A stretch of DNA of 64,000 nt from Chromobacterium haemolyticum (GCF_002081825.1 NZ_MUKU01000017.1:39713-103712), one strand, 5' to 3'. Counted from the stretch's first letter, positions 33,820 through 42,204 are shown. Made by a program: numbers and translations. The notes: generated by a model not told the origin, from the sequence alone.

Positions 33820-35223
33820 TCAAACCGGCGTCGCGGCGGCGGAACGGGTGCGCCAGATCGCAATGTCGGCGTAGCCATAGAACACGCTGATGGCGATCAC
33901 CAGCAGGTGGTACCAAAGAAAGGGCAGATACTGCAGCGTGGACACGCCCAGCGTCGCCGCCATGAACACGCCGCCGTCGCTCCACGGCACCATGGGCGCG
34001 GTCACCGTGCCGCCGGCCTCGACATTGCGCGACAACACCCTGCGCTCAATGCCCTGCAGATCGTAATTGCGCTCGGTGATGGTGCTGGCAGTGATCAGCG
34101 ACACATAGGCGGCGCCGCCGAAGAAATTGCCGAAGAAACCGCCCAGCAGCGTGGAGACGGTCAGCCGGCCCGGATTGTTGGCCCAGCGCAGAAAATTGGC
34201 GCTGATCACCTCCAGAATGCCGGCGCGCTCCATCAAGCCGCCAAGGCCCAGGGCGAACAGGATCAGCGCGATCACGCTGAGCATGGATTCGATGCCGCCG
34301 CGATTGAGCAAGGTATTGAGAAACTCCACGTCGGACGCGGTGCGGTTGCCGAAATACGCGGTGCGCACCGCGTCCAGCAAGGGCATGTCCTGCGCCCACC
34401 AGGCGCAGACTATGCCCATGACCGCGCCGGCCGTGATCACAGGAATGGACGGCAACCGCATCGCCAGCATCCCGATCACCGCCGCCGCGGGCAGCAGCAG
34501 CCAACCGTTGATGACGAAGTGCGAGGCCAGCGCCTGCATCGCCTGATCTGCGCGACTGGTGTCCAGGCCGGCGTCCGCATAAAAGAAGCCGACGCCGAGG
34601 AACAACAAAGCGGTCAACAACGTGGCCGGCGCGCTGACCCACATCATTGAACGGATATGGTCAATCAGATCCACCTTGCACAACGAAGCGGTCATCACCG
34701 TGGTGTCCGACAGCGGCGACATCTTGTCCCCGACGTAAGCGCCGGAAATCACCGCGCCGGCCACCAGCGGCAAAGGCATGCCGAAGCTATAGCCTATGCC
34801 CATCATCGCGATGCCGGCCGTGCCGGCGGTGCCGAAGGAGGTGCCGGTGGCCAGCGAGGTCAGCATGCAGATGACGAAGGCCGCGCCCAGAAATATCTGC
34901 GGGCTCATGATGGCCAGGCCGTAGTAGATGATGGCCGGCACCACGCCGCCGGCGATCCAGGCGCCGATCAACGCGCCCACGGTGATCAACACCAGCACCG
35001 CCACCATGCCGTTGTGGATGCCCTGGATCAGCCCCTGCTGCATATCGTCGTAACTGCGGCCCAGCCACACGCCCAGGCCAATCACCAGAAACCAGCTGCT
35101 GAACAGCGCCAGTTGGATGGGCAGATCCAGCACGTTAAGGAACAGGAACATGATGGCGATGAAACCGGCCATCACCGCGACAACCTGGATCGCGCTCGGC
35201 AAGCGCGGCGATGTTTGCTGCAT
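33820..35223 (-). CDS. NhaC-family Na+/H+ antiporter-like transporter
   Basis: 467-residue membrane protein with about 11-12 helices. LATGTSFGTAGTAGIAMMGIG and GAYVGDKMSPLSDTTVMTA are the NhaC-family signatures. Members of this family exchange Na+ and H+ or carry organic anions (malate/lactate). Its place between the D-hydroxyproline dehydrogenase and deaminase genes suggests a hydroxyproline or related amino-acid carrier, which is inference. ATG 35223 has AGGAG seven bases upstream. Confidence 0.87.
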   Translation of the reverse strand: MQQTSPRLPSAIQVVAVMAGFIAIMFLFLNVLDLPIQLALFSSWFLVIGLGVWLGRSYDDMQQGLIQGIHNGMVAVLVLITVGALIGAWIAGGVVPAIIYYGLAIMSPQIFLGAAFVICMLTSLATGTSFGTAGTAGIAMMGIGYSFGMPLPLVAGAVISGAYVGDKMSPLSDTTVMTASLCKVDLIDHIRSMMWVSAPATLLTALLFLGVGFFYADAGLDTSRADQAMQALASHFVINGWLLLPAAAVIGMLAMRLPSIPVITAGAVMGIVCAWWAQDMPLLDAVRTAYFGNRTASDVEFLNTLLNRGGIESMLSVIALILFALGLGGLMERAGILEVISANFLRWANNPGRLTVSTLLGGFFGNFFGGAAYVSLITASTITERNYDLQGIERRVLSRNVEAGGTVTAPMVPWSDGGVFMAATLGVSTLQYLPFLWYHLLVIAISVFYGYADIAIWRTRSAAATPV

Positions 35224-35287
35224 GGCGTCTCTCCTCTGCGGATGGGTGGGCGGCCGGCGGCTCTCAGCAGCCGGCACGGCCGCGGCG

Positions 35288-36532
35288 CTAAAAACGCGCC
35301 AAGCGGTAAGGATGCAAATCCAGACTGGCCGGCCGCTGCAACACCATGTCGCGCAGCAATGCGCCGGTGGTGGCGGCCAGCGTCAGGCCCAGATGGCCGT
35401 GACCGAAGGCGAAATACAGGCCCTGGCGATCCGGCGCCGGGCCGATCACCGGCACGGTGTCCGGCAGCGACGGCCGGTTGCCCATCCACAACGTCATGCC
35501 TTCGGTGGAGAATTCGCCGACGATGCGCCGCGCCTTGTCCAGCAGGATCTCGGCGCGCCGCCAGTCCGGCGCCGCGTCGCGGTGAGCCAGTTCCACGGTG
35601 CCGGCCAGCCGCAGGCCGCCGTCGGCCAGCGGCAGGATCACAAAACTTTCGCTGGCGCACTGAATGAAATGGCGCAAAGCCACCCCGGCCTTGGGCAGGT
35701 TGACGTGATAGCCTCGCTCGCTTTCCAGCGGCACCCGGTAACGGCACTGGCGGGTGAAGCGGTCGCTCCAAATGCCGGCGGCGACGATCACCTGCCCGGC
35801 AGCCAGCGTGCGGCCGTCGGCGCAGACCACGCCGTCCACCTTGCCGCCGCGCTCGCTCAAGGCGGCCGCTTCCGCTTGTTCGAAGACGCCGCCGGCGGCG
35901 ACGAAGGCATCGAGCAGGCCGCGGCTGAACAGATAGGGGTCGTCGACATGGGACCAGGCCGCCACCTTGACCGCGCGCGCCCATCCATCCCGCAGCGACG
36001 GCTCGCAATCCTGAGCGGCCGCCTGATCCAGCGCCTGCCAGGCCACGCCGTGCTCGGCCTTGCGCCGCCAGGCCGGCAAGGCCTGTTCAAGCTCGGCCGC
36101 GTCGCGGTACAAGGTCAGCGCGCCGTGCCGCCGCCACATGCCGTCCAGCCCGGCCCGCGCCACCAGCGGCGCGTAGTCGGCGGCGGCTCGGTTCAACAAG
36201 GCCGCCAGCGCTCGGGTCAGCGAAGCCACCCGCGCCGGCCGGCTGGCCAATGCGAAGCGCGCCAACCACGGCGCCAGCGTCGGCAGATAACGCCAACGCA
36301 CCGCCAGCGGCCCCAGCGGATCCAGCAGCCAGCCGGGCAGTCGCCGCCAGACGCCGGGCTCGGCCAGCGGGATCACATCGCTGACCGCCAGCGCGCCGGC
36401 GTTGCCGTAGCTGGTTTCCCGCGCCGGCTCGCTGCGGTCCAGCAACAACACCTCCAGGCCGGCCAGCCGCAATTGCAGCGCCGTGGCGATGCCCACGATG
36501 CCGGCGCCGACGACAATGATTCGCTCGCTCAT
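35288..36532 (-). CDS. FAD-dependent D-amino-acid dehydrogenase, probable D-hydroxyproline dehydrogenase
   Basis: 414-residue DadA-like flavoprotein. The N-terminal Rossmann motif is IIVVGAGIVGIATALQL, ETSYGNAGALAVSDVIPLAEPG is typical of DadA, and the C-terminal FAD-binding part is YFAFGHGHLGLTLAATTGALL. Directly after the epimerase (two-base gap) it should oxidise cis-4-hydroxy-D-proline to pyrroline-4-hydroxy-2-carboxylate, as the homomeric enzyme does in Pseudomonas putida. General D-alanine dehydrogenase activity is a less likely alternative given context. Confidence 0.88.
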   Translation of the reverse strand: MSERIIVVGAGIVGIATALQLRLAGLEVLLLDRSEPARETSYGNAGALAVSDVIPLAEPGVWRRLPGWLLDPLGPLAVRWRYLPTLAPWLARFALASRPARVASLTRALAALLNRAAADYAPLVARAGLDGMWRRHGALTLYRDAAELEQALPAWRRKAEHGVAWQALDQAAAQDCEPSLRDGWARAVKVAAWSHVDDPYLFSRGLLDAFVAAGGVFEQAEAAALSERGGKVDGVVCADGRTLAAGQVIVAAGIWSDRFTRQCRYRVPLESERGYHVNLPKAGVALRHFIQCASESFVILPLADGGLRLAGTVELAHRDAAPDWRRAEILLDKARRIVGEFSTEGMTLWMGNRPSLPDTVPVIGPAPDRQGLYFAFGHGHLGLTLAATTGALLRDMVLQRPASLDLHPYRLARF

Positions 36533-36534
36533 GC

Positions 36535-37536
36535 TCAGGCCACCTCGAAACCGTGAACATAGGGATCGGCGTCGTCCAGCAGGATGCGGTTGTAAGCGGT
36601 GAAGCGCGCCCAGCCCTGCACCGAGGGCACGATTGCCGGGTAATCGCCAACCTGAGTCTCAGCCAGCACGCGGCCAACGAACTGGCTGCCGATCAGGCTC
36701 TCGTGGATGAAATCCTCGCCGACGGCGAGCAGGCCGCGCGCATGGCGCTGCGCCAGCCGCGCCGAAGTGCCGGTGCCGCATGGAGAGCGGTCCAGCGCCG
36801 ACTCGCCGTACAGCACCGCGTTGGCCGCGCTGGAGCCGGCGTTCTTGGCCGCCCCGGTCCACTGGCAATGACGGACGCCGCTGATATTCGGGTCCAAGGG
36901 GTGAACGATGTCGTAATGCCGGTTCAGGTATTCGCGCAGCTCACGTCCCATCGCCACCAATTGCGCCGGCGAATAATCCGCCATGTCGCGGTAGCCCGGC
37001 TGCGCCTCGACGATGGGATAAAAGTTGCCGCCGTAGGCGATGTCCACCCGCAAACGCCCCAGCGCCGACACTTCAACCTCCACATCGCGCAGATAGAGGA
37101 AAGACGGCACATTGGTCAGCGTTACCGCGGCAACCTTGCCGCCCTCCATCCGATATTGCGCCGCCACCTTGCCTGCCGGCGTATCCAGGTTCAACACGCC
37201 GGGCTCGGCCGGCGTCACCAGCCCGTGCTCCAGCGCCATGGTGACCACGCCTATGGTGCCGTGGCCGCACATCGGCAGACAGCCGCTGGTCTCGATGTAG
37301 AGCACTGCGATGTCGCAATCCTCCCGCGTCGACGGATACAGGAAAGCGCCGGACATCTGCGCATGGCCGCGCGGCTCGAACATCAAGCCTGTGCGTATCC
37401 AGTCATAGCGGCGAATGAAGTCCAAACGCCGCTCCGCCTGCGTCTCTCCTTCCAGCTGCGGGCCACCATTCACCACCAGCCTCACGGGGTTGCCGCAGGT
37501 ATGGCCATCGAGACATTCGAATTCGCGCACCGCCAT
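36535..37536 (-). CDS. 4-hydroxyproline 2-epimerase
   Basis: 333-residue proline-racemase superfamily enzyme that interconverts trans-4-hydroxy-L-proline and cis-4-hydroxy-D-proline. Both catalytic cysteines are present: Cys90 in SGCLPMCGHGTIGV and Cys253 in DRSPCGTGTSARLA. The two-cysteine form is the epimerase type, unlike trans-3-hydroxyproline dehydratases, which have Thr or Ser at one site. ATG 37536 (MAVREFECLDGHTCGNPVRL) has AGGAG eight bases upstream. It is first gene of the catabolic operon and is divergent from a GntR regulator. Confidence 0.94.
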   Translation of the reverse strand: MAVREFECLDGHTCGNPVRLVVNGGPQLEGETQAERRLDFIRRYDWIRTGLMFEPRGHAQMSGAFLYPSTREDCDIAVLYIETSGCLPMCGHGTIGVVTMALEHGLVTPAEPGVLNLDTPAGKVAAQYRMEGGKVAAVTLTNVPSFLYLRDVEVEVSALGRLRVDIAYGGNFYPIVEAQPGYRDMADYSPAQLVAMGRELREYLNRHYDIVHPLDPNISGVRHCQWTGAAKNAGSSAANAVLYGESALDRSPCGTGTSARLAQRHARGLLAVGEDFIHESLIGSQFVGRVLAETQVGDYPAIVPSVQGWARFTAYNRILLDDADPYVHGFEVA

Positions 37537-37583
37537 GTTCTTGCTCCTCGCTTGTGATGGGGCCACTCTAACTCCATCATTTT

Positions 37584-37593
37584 TTGAATACAA
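37584..37593. promoter_or_regulatory. Putative GntR operator, copy 1
   Basis: TTGAATACAA, 48 bp upstream of the epimerase start. An identical ten-base copy lies 186 bp away. Confidence 0.4.
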
Positions 37594-37769
37594 TTTTGCC
37601 AACATGAAATGGAAAGGCGACAGCGATGAGAAAGCATTGATTTACATCAAAATTAATTTTTTACACAATAAAATCAAATAGTTATTGTTTGTTGTTTTTT
37701 GATCACCTTGCATTGCAACATATTTAGCGCCAAATCAACTTGTGAAAACAACGAAAAACCCATCGATAA

Positions 37770-37779
37770 TTGAATACAA
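37770..37779. promoter_or_regulatory. Putative GntR operator, copy 2
   Basis: TTGAATACAA, 132 bp upstream of the GntR ATG, identical to copy 1 and flanked by A/T-rich sequence extending the symmetry (AATTG...AAAATT). Confidence 0.4.
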
Positions 37780-37910
37780 AATTAAAGCCTGATCCGTAAA
37801 CAGCACCTACAAAGATCAAAGCCGGCCGCAGTCAAGCCACCGTTGCCTTGACCATTGCCGGCCCACCCCGCGCCTGTGATAATTTGAGAATCCCAACCGT
37901 CGACACCACC

Positions 37911-38606
37911 ATGCCTCGAACCACCGCCCCGCGCCAAACCCTCACCGCCACCACGACCGACACGCTGCGACAGCGCATCTTGCTGGGAGAATGGCCTGCC
38001 GGCACTCAACTGCGCCAGGAAGCGCTGTCCAAGGAATTGGGCGTCAGCCGGGTTCCCTTGCGCGAGGCGCTGCGCCAACTGGAGGCAGAGGGATTGGTGG
38101 CCATCACCGAGCGGCGCGGCGCGGTGATCGCCCAACTGTCGCTGCCGGAAGTGATGGAATTGCTGCGGGTGAGAGTGCTGCTGGAATGCGATATGTTGCT
38201 AGAGGCCGTGCCGCGGCAAACCCAGGCGGACCTGGACGCGGCCGGCGCGCTGCTGACGCAATTCGAAGAGGCGCTGCGCCAACGGGATGTCGGCGCCTGG
38301 GGCATTCTGAATTCACGCTTCCACCTGGCGCTGTATCAGGCGGCCAACCGGCCGCAAACCCTGGCGCTGATAGAGCAGCTTCACAATCGCACTGATCGCT
38401 ACACGCGAATGCAGATTCTGCTGACCAATTTCAGCGACCGCGCCCACCGCGAACACAGCGAAATGCTCGAACTGTGCCGCCGCAAGGACGCAATCAGCGC
38501 CGCCGCCTTCTTGCGGCAACACATTCTGAACGCGGAAGAGGCTCTGGAGGCCTGGCATCAGGAGCACCAGAGCGAAACCGGACGCGGCGCGCGCAAACCG
38601 GCCTGA
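37911..38606 (+). CDS. GntR-family regulator, FadR/FCD type, probable hydroxyproline regulator
   Basis: 231 residues. N-terminal winged helix at about 10-75 (LRQRILLGEWPAGTQLRQEALSKELGVSRVPLREALRQLEAEGLVAITERRGAVIA). C-terminal FCD effector domain (about 85-215) contains RVLLECDMLLEAVP, LNSRFHLALYQAANRPQTLALIEQL, and EHSEMLELCRRKDA with His residues for metal binding. It is divergent from the epimerase operon and so is likely its repressor. The start ATG 37911 gives the usual family N-terminus; a strong ribosome site is not evident. Confidence 0.9.
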   Translation: MPRTTAPRQTLTATTTDTLRQRILLGEWPAGTQLRQEALSKELGVSRVPLREALRQLEAEGLVAITERRGAVIAQLSLPEVMELLRVRVLLECDMLLEAVPRQTQADLDAAGALLTQFEEALRQRDVGAWGILNSRFHLALYQAANRPQTLALIEQLHNRTDRYTRMQILLTNFSDRAHREHSEMLELCRRKDAISAAAFLRQHILNAEEALEAWHQEHQSETGRGARKPA

Positions 38607-38714
38607 ACCTCGCCCAGCCAAACGCGACAAGCGCTTGGTTTCAAACAGAAAAGTCTTTAGACACACTATATCCAATAGCTAAAATAATGATGATGACATC
38701 AAACCTGTAGCCAT

Positions 38715-38728
38715 TTGATCATAATCAA
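38715..38728. promoter_or_regulatory. Consensus FNR/ANR box
   Basis: TTGAT-CATA-ATCAA, an exact match to TTGAT-N4-ATCAA. Its centre (38721.5) is 41.5 bp before a start near 38763 predicted from TATACG at 38752-38757, the classical class II activator position. This fits anaerobic/low-oxygen activation of hcnABC, as ANR does in Pseudomonas. Confidence 0.75.
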
Positions 38729-38999
38729 ATAATGCACAGTTTTGAAAATGCTATACGCATTAAAATAACAGAAAAATACATTATTCCAACGGTCTAGTCA
38801 CGTGCAAAATACAATCAAGTCATTGATTTTCAAAAATAAATAGCAAGACATCGCCCACCAAGCCCCTGCCGCACCCGCCAATCTGTACACATCTGATCAC
38901 AGCAATCTGTACATTGCCTGTACCCATACAATGCGATAACAATGCTTGCGACAATTAAAAAGCGATTCATCATAATTAGACTACGACATCCACTGCCCA

Positions 39000-39025
39000 G
39001 TCTGATTGTCTGACCAAAATCAGAC
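39000..39025. promoter_or_regulatory. Inverted repeat in the hcn leader
   Basis: GTCTGATT (39000-39007) and AATCAGAC (39018-39025) with a ten-base spacer, 85 bp upstream of hcnA. It could be a regulator site or an mRNA hairpin. Confidence 0.45.
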
Positions 39026-39043
39026 GAGACAAAATCGCTCGCA

Positions 39044-39070
39044 GCCGGAAAAGACTGTCCTCTCTCCGGC
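39044..39070 (+). promoter_or_regulatory. GCCGGA/TCCGGC hairpin just upstream of hcnA
   Basis: Six-bp arms with a 15-base loop, ending 40 bp before the hcnA ATG. It contains a GGA, which is the core of RsmA/CsrA sites that control hcnA in Pseudomonas. The hcnA ribosome site is weak, consistent with translational control. Confidence 0.35.
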
Positions 39071-39109
39071 ACCTCTTTCGTGTCAGCAGAACCAGAACGA
39101 GCTATTTCG

Positions 39110-39424
39110 ATGCCAAATCTAGACAGAAAATATGACATTCAGAAATTGAATGAAGATCAAATCGCCATCAACATCAATGGCAACACCGTCGTCGCCGCGC
39201 AGGGCGAGACCGTGCTCAGCGTGCTCAACGCCGTTGGCTTGCGCCGCGTCAGCCGCAACGACAGCCAGCAAACCATGGGTTCCTACTGCGGCATGGGGGT
39301 ATGCCACTGCTGCCTGGTGCGCATCGACGGCCGCTACAAGCGCCGCGCCTGCCAGACGGTGGTGCAAGCCGGCATGACCGTAGAGACCGCGGCCAATCGC
39401 ATCGAACTGGAGGGCCTGCAATGA
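39110..39424 (+). CDS. hcnA: Hydrogen cyanide synthase subunit HcnA
   Basis: 104-residue [2Fe-2S] ferredoxin-like subunit of the membrane-associated enzyme that oxidises glycine to HCN and CO2. The cluster ligands are Cys60, Cys65, Cys68 and Cys81 (SYCGMGVCHCCLVRIDG...RRACQT). Length equals Pseudomonas HcnA, and segments such as TVLSVLNAVGLRR and CGMGVCHCCLV are the family core. ATG 39110 is chosen for length; a GTG ten codons upstream is possible. It overlaps hcnB by four bases (ATGA). The long leader with an FNR box suggests control by oxygen and possibly RNA-binding regulators. Confidence 0.94.
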   Translation: MPNLDRKYDIQKLNEDQIAININGNTVVAAQGETVLSVLNAVGLRRVSRNDSQQTMGSYCGMGVCHCCLVRIDGRYKRRACQTVVQAGMTVETAANRIELEGLQ

Positions 39425-40818
39425 GCACGCGCCCCATCATCATCGGTGGAGGCCCCGCCGGCATGGCCGCCGCCATCGAGTTGGTCAACCATGGCCAGCC
39501 CTGCACCCTTTTGGACGAGGCCTCGCGCCTGGGCGGCGTGGTTTATCGCGGCCCCTTGCGCCAGGGCGTGACTCTGGATTACCTGGGCGAACGCTATCGC
39601 GATGCCATGCAGGCTCTGCACGCGGAGTTCGCCAAGGTCAGCCATGCGGTGGAAGTCAAGCTGAACACCCGCGTCGTCGGCGGCGAAGCCGGCCAGTGGC
39701 TGTACGCGCTGAATGAACAGGAAAAAGTCGAAAAGATCGACTTTGAACAATTGCTGCTGTCCGCCGGCTGCCACGAACGCAGCGTGCCCTTCCCCGGCTG
39801 GACCCTGCCCGGCGTGATCATGCTGGGCGGCTTGCAATTGCAGATCAAGAGCGGCGTGGTCAAGCCGCTGGGCCGCACCACCATCGTCGGCACCGGCCCC
39901 CTGCTGCCGCTGGTGGCCTGTCAACTGCACCGCGCCGGCGCCGACGTTCAGGGTGTCTACGAAGCCAGTTCCTTCGGCCGCATCGCCAAGGAAACCCTGG
40001 CCATGCTGAACAAGCCGCAGCTGTTTCTGGACGGTCTGAGCATGCTGGCCTACCTGAAGCGCCATGGCGTGCCGCTGCACTACGGCTGGGGCATCGTGGA
40101 AGCAAGCGGCCAGCAAGAGGTGCAGGAAATAACCGTCGCGCCTTACGACGACAACTGGACGCCGGACCTGAACCGCGCGGTCAGCCTGGCCACGGAAACC
40201 CTGGCGGTGGGCTACGGCTTCATTCCGCGCACCCAGCTGACCCAGCAAATGGGCCTGCGCCACGCTTACGACGCCGACGGCTTCCTCAAGCCGGAAATCA
40301 ACGGCTGGCAGCAAAGCAGCGAAGCCCACATCCACCTGGCCGGCGACATCGGCGGCCTACGCGGCGGCGAAGCCGCCATGCTGAGCGGCCGCATCGCCGC
40401 CCAGTCCATGCTCAAGCAACGCGGCGCGATCAGCGCCGAACTGGCCGAGAAAAACCGCCAGCGCTATCTGACGGAGTTGAAAGCGGTGCTGCGCTTCCGC
40501 GTGGGCATCGACAGCTTTACTCAGCGCGGCAGCGGGCAGCTGACGCTGCCGCGGGAAGACACGGTGATCTGCCGCTGCGAGAACGCCCTGCGCAAGGATA
40601 TCGACTCCGCGCTGGAACAAGGCGTGCAGGACTTGATCAGCCTGAAGATGCGCACCCGCGTCAGCATGGGCGATTGCCAGGGCAAGATGTGCGTCGGCTA
40701 TTGCAGCGACCGCCTGCGCGAACACACCGGCAAGGCGGACGTGGGCTGGATCCGACCGCGCTTCCCGCTGGACCCCTTGCCGTTCTCCGCCTTCCAAACC
40801 GAAACCGAAGAGGCCTGA
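39421..40818 (+). CDS. hcnB: Hydrogen cyanide synthase subunit HcnB
   Basis: 465-residue FAD/NAD(P)-binding flavoprotein. N-terminal dinucleotide fold IIIGGGPAGMAAAIELVNHG, a second Rossmann fold near 150-190 (TIVGTGPLLPLVACQL), and a C-terminal BFD-like iron-sulphur region with ICRCENALRKDIDSAL and MGDCQGKMCVGYC. The length fits Pseudomonas HcnB (464). It is homologous to subunits of octopine/nopaline oxidase and heteromeric D-hydroxyproline dehydrogenase, but the three-gene order and close HcnA/HcnC similarity identify cyanide synthase. Translationally coupled to hcnA. Confidence 0.94.
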   Translation: MSTRPIIIGGGPAGMAAAIELVNHGQPCTLLDEASRLGGVVYRGPLRQGVTLDYLGERYRDAMQALHAEFAKVSHAVEVKLNTRVVGGEAGQWLYALNEQEKVEKIDFEQLLLSAGCHERSVPFPGWTLPGVIMLGGLQLQIKSGVVKPLGRTTIVGTGPLLPLVACQLHRAGADVQGVYEASSFGRIAKETLAMLNKPQLFLDGLSMLAYLKRHGVPLHYGWGIVEASGQQEVQEITVAPYDDNWTPDLNRAVSLATETLAVGYGFIPRTQLTQQMGLRHAYDADGFLKPEINGWQQSSEAHIHLAGDIGGLRGGEAAMLSGRIAAQSMLKQRGAISAELAEKNRQRYLTELKAVLRFRVGIDSFTQRGSGQLTLPREDTVICRCENALRKDIDSALEQGVQDLISLKMRTRVSMGDCQGKMCVGYCSDRLREHTGKADVGWIRPRFPLDPLPFSAFQTETEEA

Positions 40819-40820
40819 CC

Positions 40821-42092
40821 ATGAGCAGACAATACGACATCGTGATTGCCGGCGGCGGCGTGATCGGCGCCTCTTGCGCCTACCAGCTGTCCAAACGCAA
40901 AGACCTGAAAATCGCGCTGATCGACGCCAAGCGCCCCGGCAACGCTTCGCGCGCCTCCGCTGGCGGCCTGTGGGCAATCGGCGAATCGGTGGGCCTGGGC
41001 TGCGGCGTGATCTTCTTCCGCATGACCTCGGCCAAAAACAAGCGCGAGGCGGCCGGCGCCGCCATCGCCGTGGACGCCAGCACACCGCACATCCTGCCCG
41101 AATCTTTCTTCAATTTCGCTCTGGCCTCCAACGCGCTGTATCCGGCCCTGCATCAGGAGTTGATCGAAAACCACGGCATGGATTTCAAGTTCGAGGAGAC
41201 CGGTCTGAAGTTCGTGATCTACGACGAGGAAGACCAACTCTACGCCGAACACATCGCCGCGCAGATTCCCCACCTGTCCGACCAAGTGCGCTGGGTGGAC
41301 CAGGCTCAGTTGCGTGAAAACGAGCCCTACATCAGCCACGAAGCCACCGGCGCGCTGGAATTCCTGTGCGACCATCAGGTCAGCCCCTTCCGCTTGACCG
41401 ACGCCTACACCGAGGCGGCGCGTCAGAACGGCGTCGACGTGTTCTTCAACACCAATGTCACCGGCGTGCTCAAGCAAGGCTCGCGCGTCACCGGCGTTCG
41501 GACGCTGGAAGCCGGCGAATTCCACTGCCACACCCTAATCAACGCGGCCGGCTCCTGGGCCGCCGAGCTGAGCCAATGGGCGACCGGCATCGACATTCCG
41601 GTCAAACCGGTCAAGGGTCAGATCGTGCTGTCGGAAAAAATGCCCAAGCTGCTGCGCGGCTGCATCACTACCAGCGATTGCTATATCGCGCAGAAAGACA
41701 ACGGCGAGATCCTGATCGGCAGCACCACCGAGGACAAGGGCTTCGACGTCACCAACACCTATCCGGAAATCGCCGGCCTGGTCAAAGGCGCCATCCGCTG
41801 CCTGCCTGAAATGCAAAACATCAACATCAAGCGCTGCTGGGCCGGTCTGCGTCCCGGTTCGCCGGACGAGCTGCCCATCCTGGGCCCGATGCAGGGCGTT
41901 GACGGCTACCTGAACGCCTGCGGCCATTTCCGCACCGGCATTCTGACTTCGGCCATCACCGGCGTGATGCTGAACGCGTTGGTGCGCGGCGAGACGCCGC
42001 CGCTGGACGTGACCCCCTTCCTGGCTGACCGTTTCAACGCCCCGACCGCCAAGCCGACGGTGCAGGAAGCCGTCGAACTGGCGCTCTCCTAA
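40821..42092 (+). CDS. hcnC: Hydrogen cyanide synthase subunit HcnC
   Basis: 423-residue glycine-oxidase-like flavoprotein, the catalytic FAD subunit. Features: IVIAGGGVIGASCAYQLSKR, ASRASAGGLWAIGESVGLGCGVIFF (HcnC-specific), DASTPHILPESFF, FKFEETGLKFVIYDEEDQ, and C-terminal RCWAGLRPGSPDELPILGP with GHFRTGILTSAITG. It starts two bases after the hcnB stop. The transcript ends at the terminator near 42180. The product would make cyanide, used by Chromobacterium and Pseudomonas against predators and competitors (known from those genera). Confidence 0.95.
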   Translation: MSRQYDIVIAGGGVIGASCAYQLSKRKDLKIALIDAKRPGNASRASAGGLWAIGESVGLGCGVIFFRMTSAKNKREAAGAAIAVDASTPHILPESFFNFALASNALYPALHQELIENHGMDFKFEETGLKFVIYDEEDQLYAEHIAAQIPHLSDQVRWVDQAQLRENEPYISHEATGALEFLCDHQVSPFRLTDAYTEAARQNGVDVFFNTNVTGVLKQGSRVTGVRTLEAGEFHCHTLINAAGSWAAELSQWATGIDIPVKPVKGQIVLSEKMPKLLRGCITTSDCYIAQKDNGEILIGSTTEDKGFDVTNTYPEIAGLVKGAIRCLPEMQNINIKRCWAGLRPGSPDELPILGPMQGVDGYLNACGHFRTGILTSAITGVMLNALVRGETPPLDVTPFLADRFNAPTAKPTVQEAVELALS

Positions 42093-42098
42093 AACGCG

Positions 42099-42126
42099 AA
42101 GGCCTGCACGCATGCGTGCAGGCCTT
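42099..42126. repeat. 28-bp perfect palindrome after hcnC
   Basis: AAGGCCTGCACGC followed by its exact complement around a central AT, giving 14 bp per arm. It starts seven bases after the hcnC stop. No T-run follows, so it is not a complete intrinsic terminator and probably stabilises the 3' end or serves as a protein site. Confidence 0.75.
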
Positions 42127-42153
42127 CCCACTGATTCAGATGTTCCTCTGTTA

Positions 42154-42182
42154 CAGGCCGGCTAGTCCGGCCTGCTTTTTTT
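42154..42182 (+). terminator. Rho-independent terminator of hcnABC
   Basis: CAGGCCGG (42154-42161) pairs with CCGGCCTG (42167-42174) and is followed by C and seven T. Confidence 0.92.
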
Positions 42183-42204
42183 GCCCCTCCGGGCTAGCCC
42201 TTCA

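Larger units (their letters stand above)
37537..37910. promoter_or_regulatory. Divergent control region of the hydroxyproline operon and its GntR gene
   Basis: 374-bp AT-rich region with no gene. It contains two identical TTGAATACAA motifs, 37584-37593 close to the epimerase gene and 37770-37779 nearer the regulator gene. The motif has palindromic TTG/CAA ends. These are the best operator candidates for the divergently encoded FCD-type GntR regulator. Confidence 0.55.
38607..39109 (+). promoter_or_regulatory. hcnABC promoter and long leader
   Basis: 503 bp without a gene and AT-rich for this genome. It contains an FNR/ANR box (38715-38728), a -10-like TATACG (38752-38757), repeated AATCTGTACA motifs (about 38879-38913), an 8-bp inverted repeat (39000-39025) and a GCCGGA/TCCGGC hairpin (39044-39070) before hcnA. 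Transcription from the FNR-placed promoter would give a leader of about 345 nt. Confidence 0.6.

Noticed and set aside
36535..37536. Proline racemase or trans-3-hydroxyproline dehydratase
   Set aside because: Both catalytic cysteines are present and the context is 4-hydroxyproline catabolism, so the epimerase call is better supported.
39008..39070. CviR quorum-sensing box in the hcn leader
   Set aside because: CTGACC and CTGTCC half-sites occur, but no correctly spaced GGNCAG partner was found, so the consensus is not met.
39110..42092. Reading the three-gene flavoprotein operon as a heteromeric D-hydroxyproline dehydrogenase because of the nearby epimerase
   Set aside because: A single-subunit dehydrogenase already follows the epimerase, the operon is on the other strand with its own FNR promoter, and HcnA and HcnC show family-specific segments and lengths.
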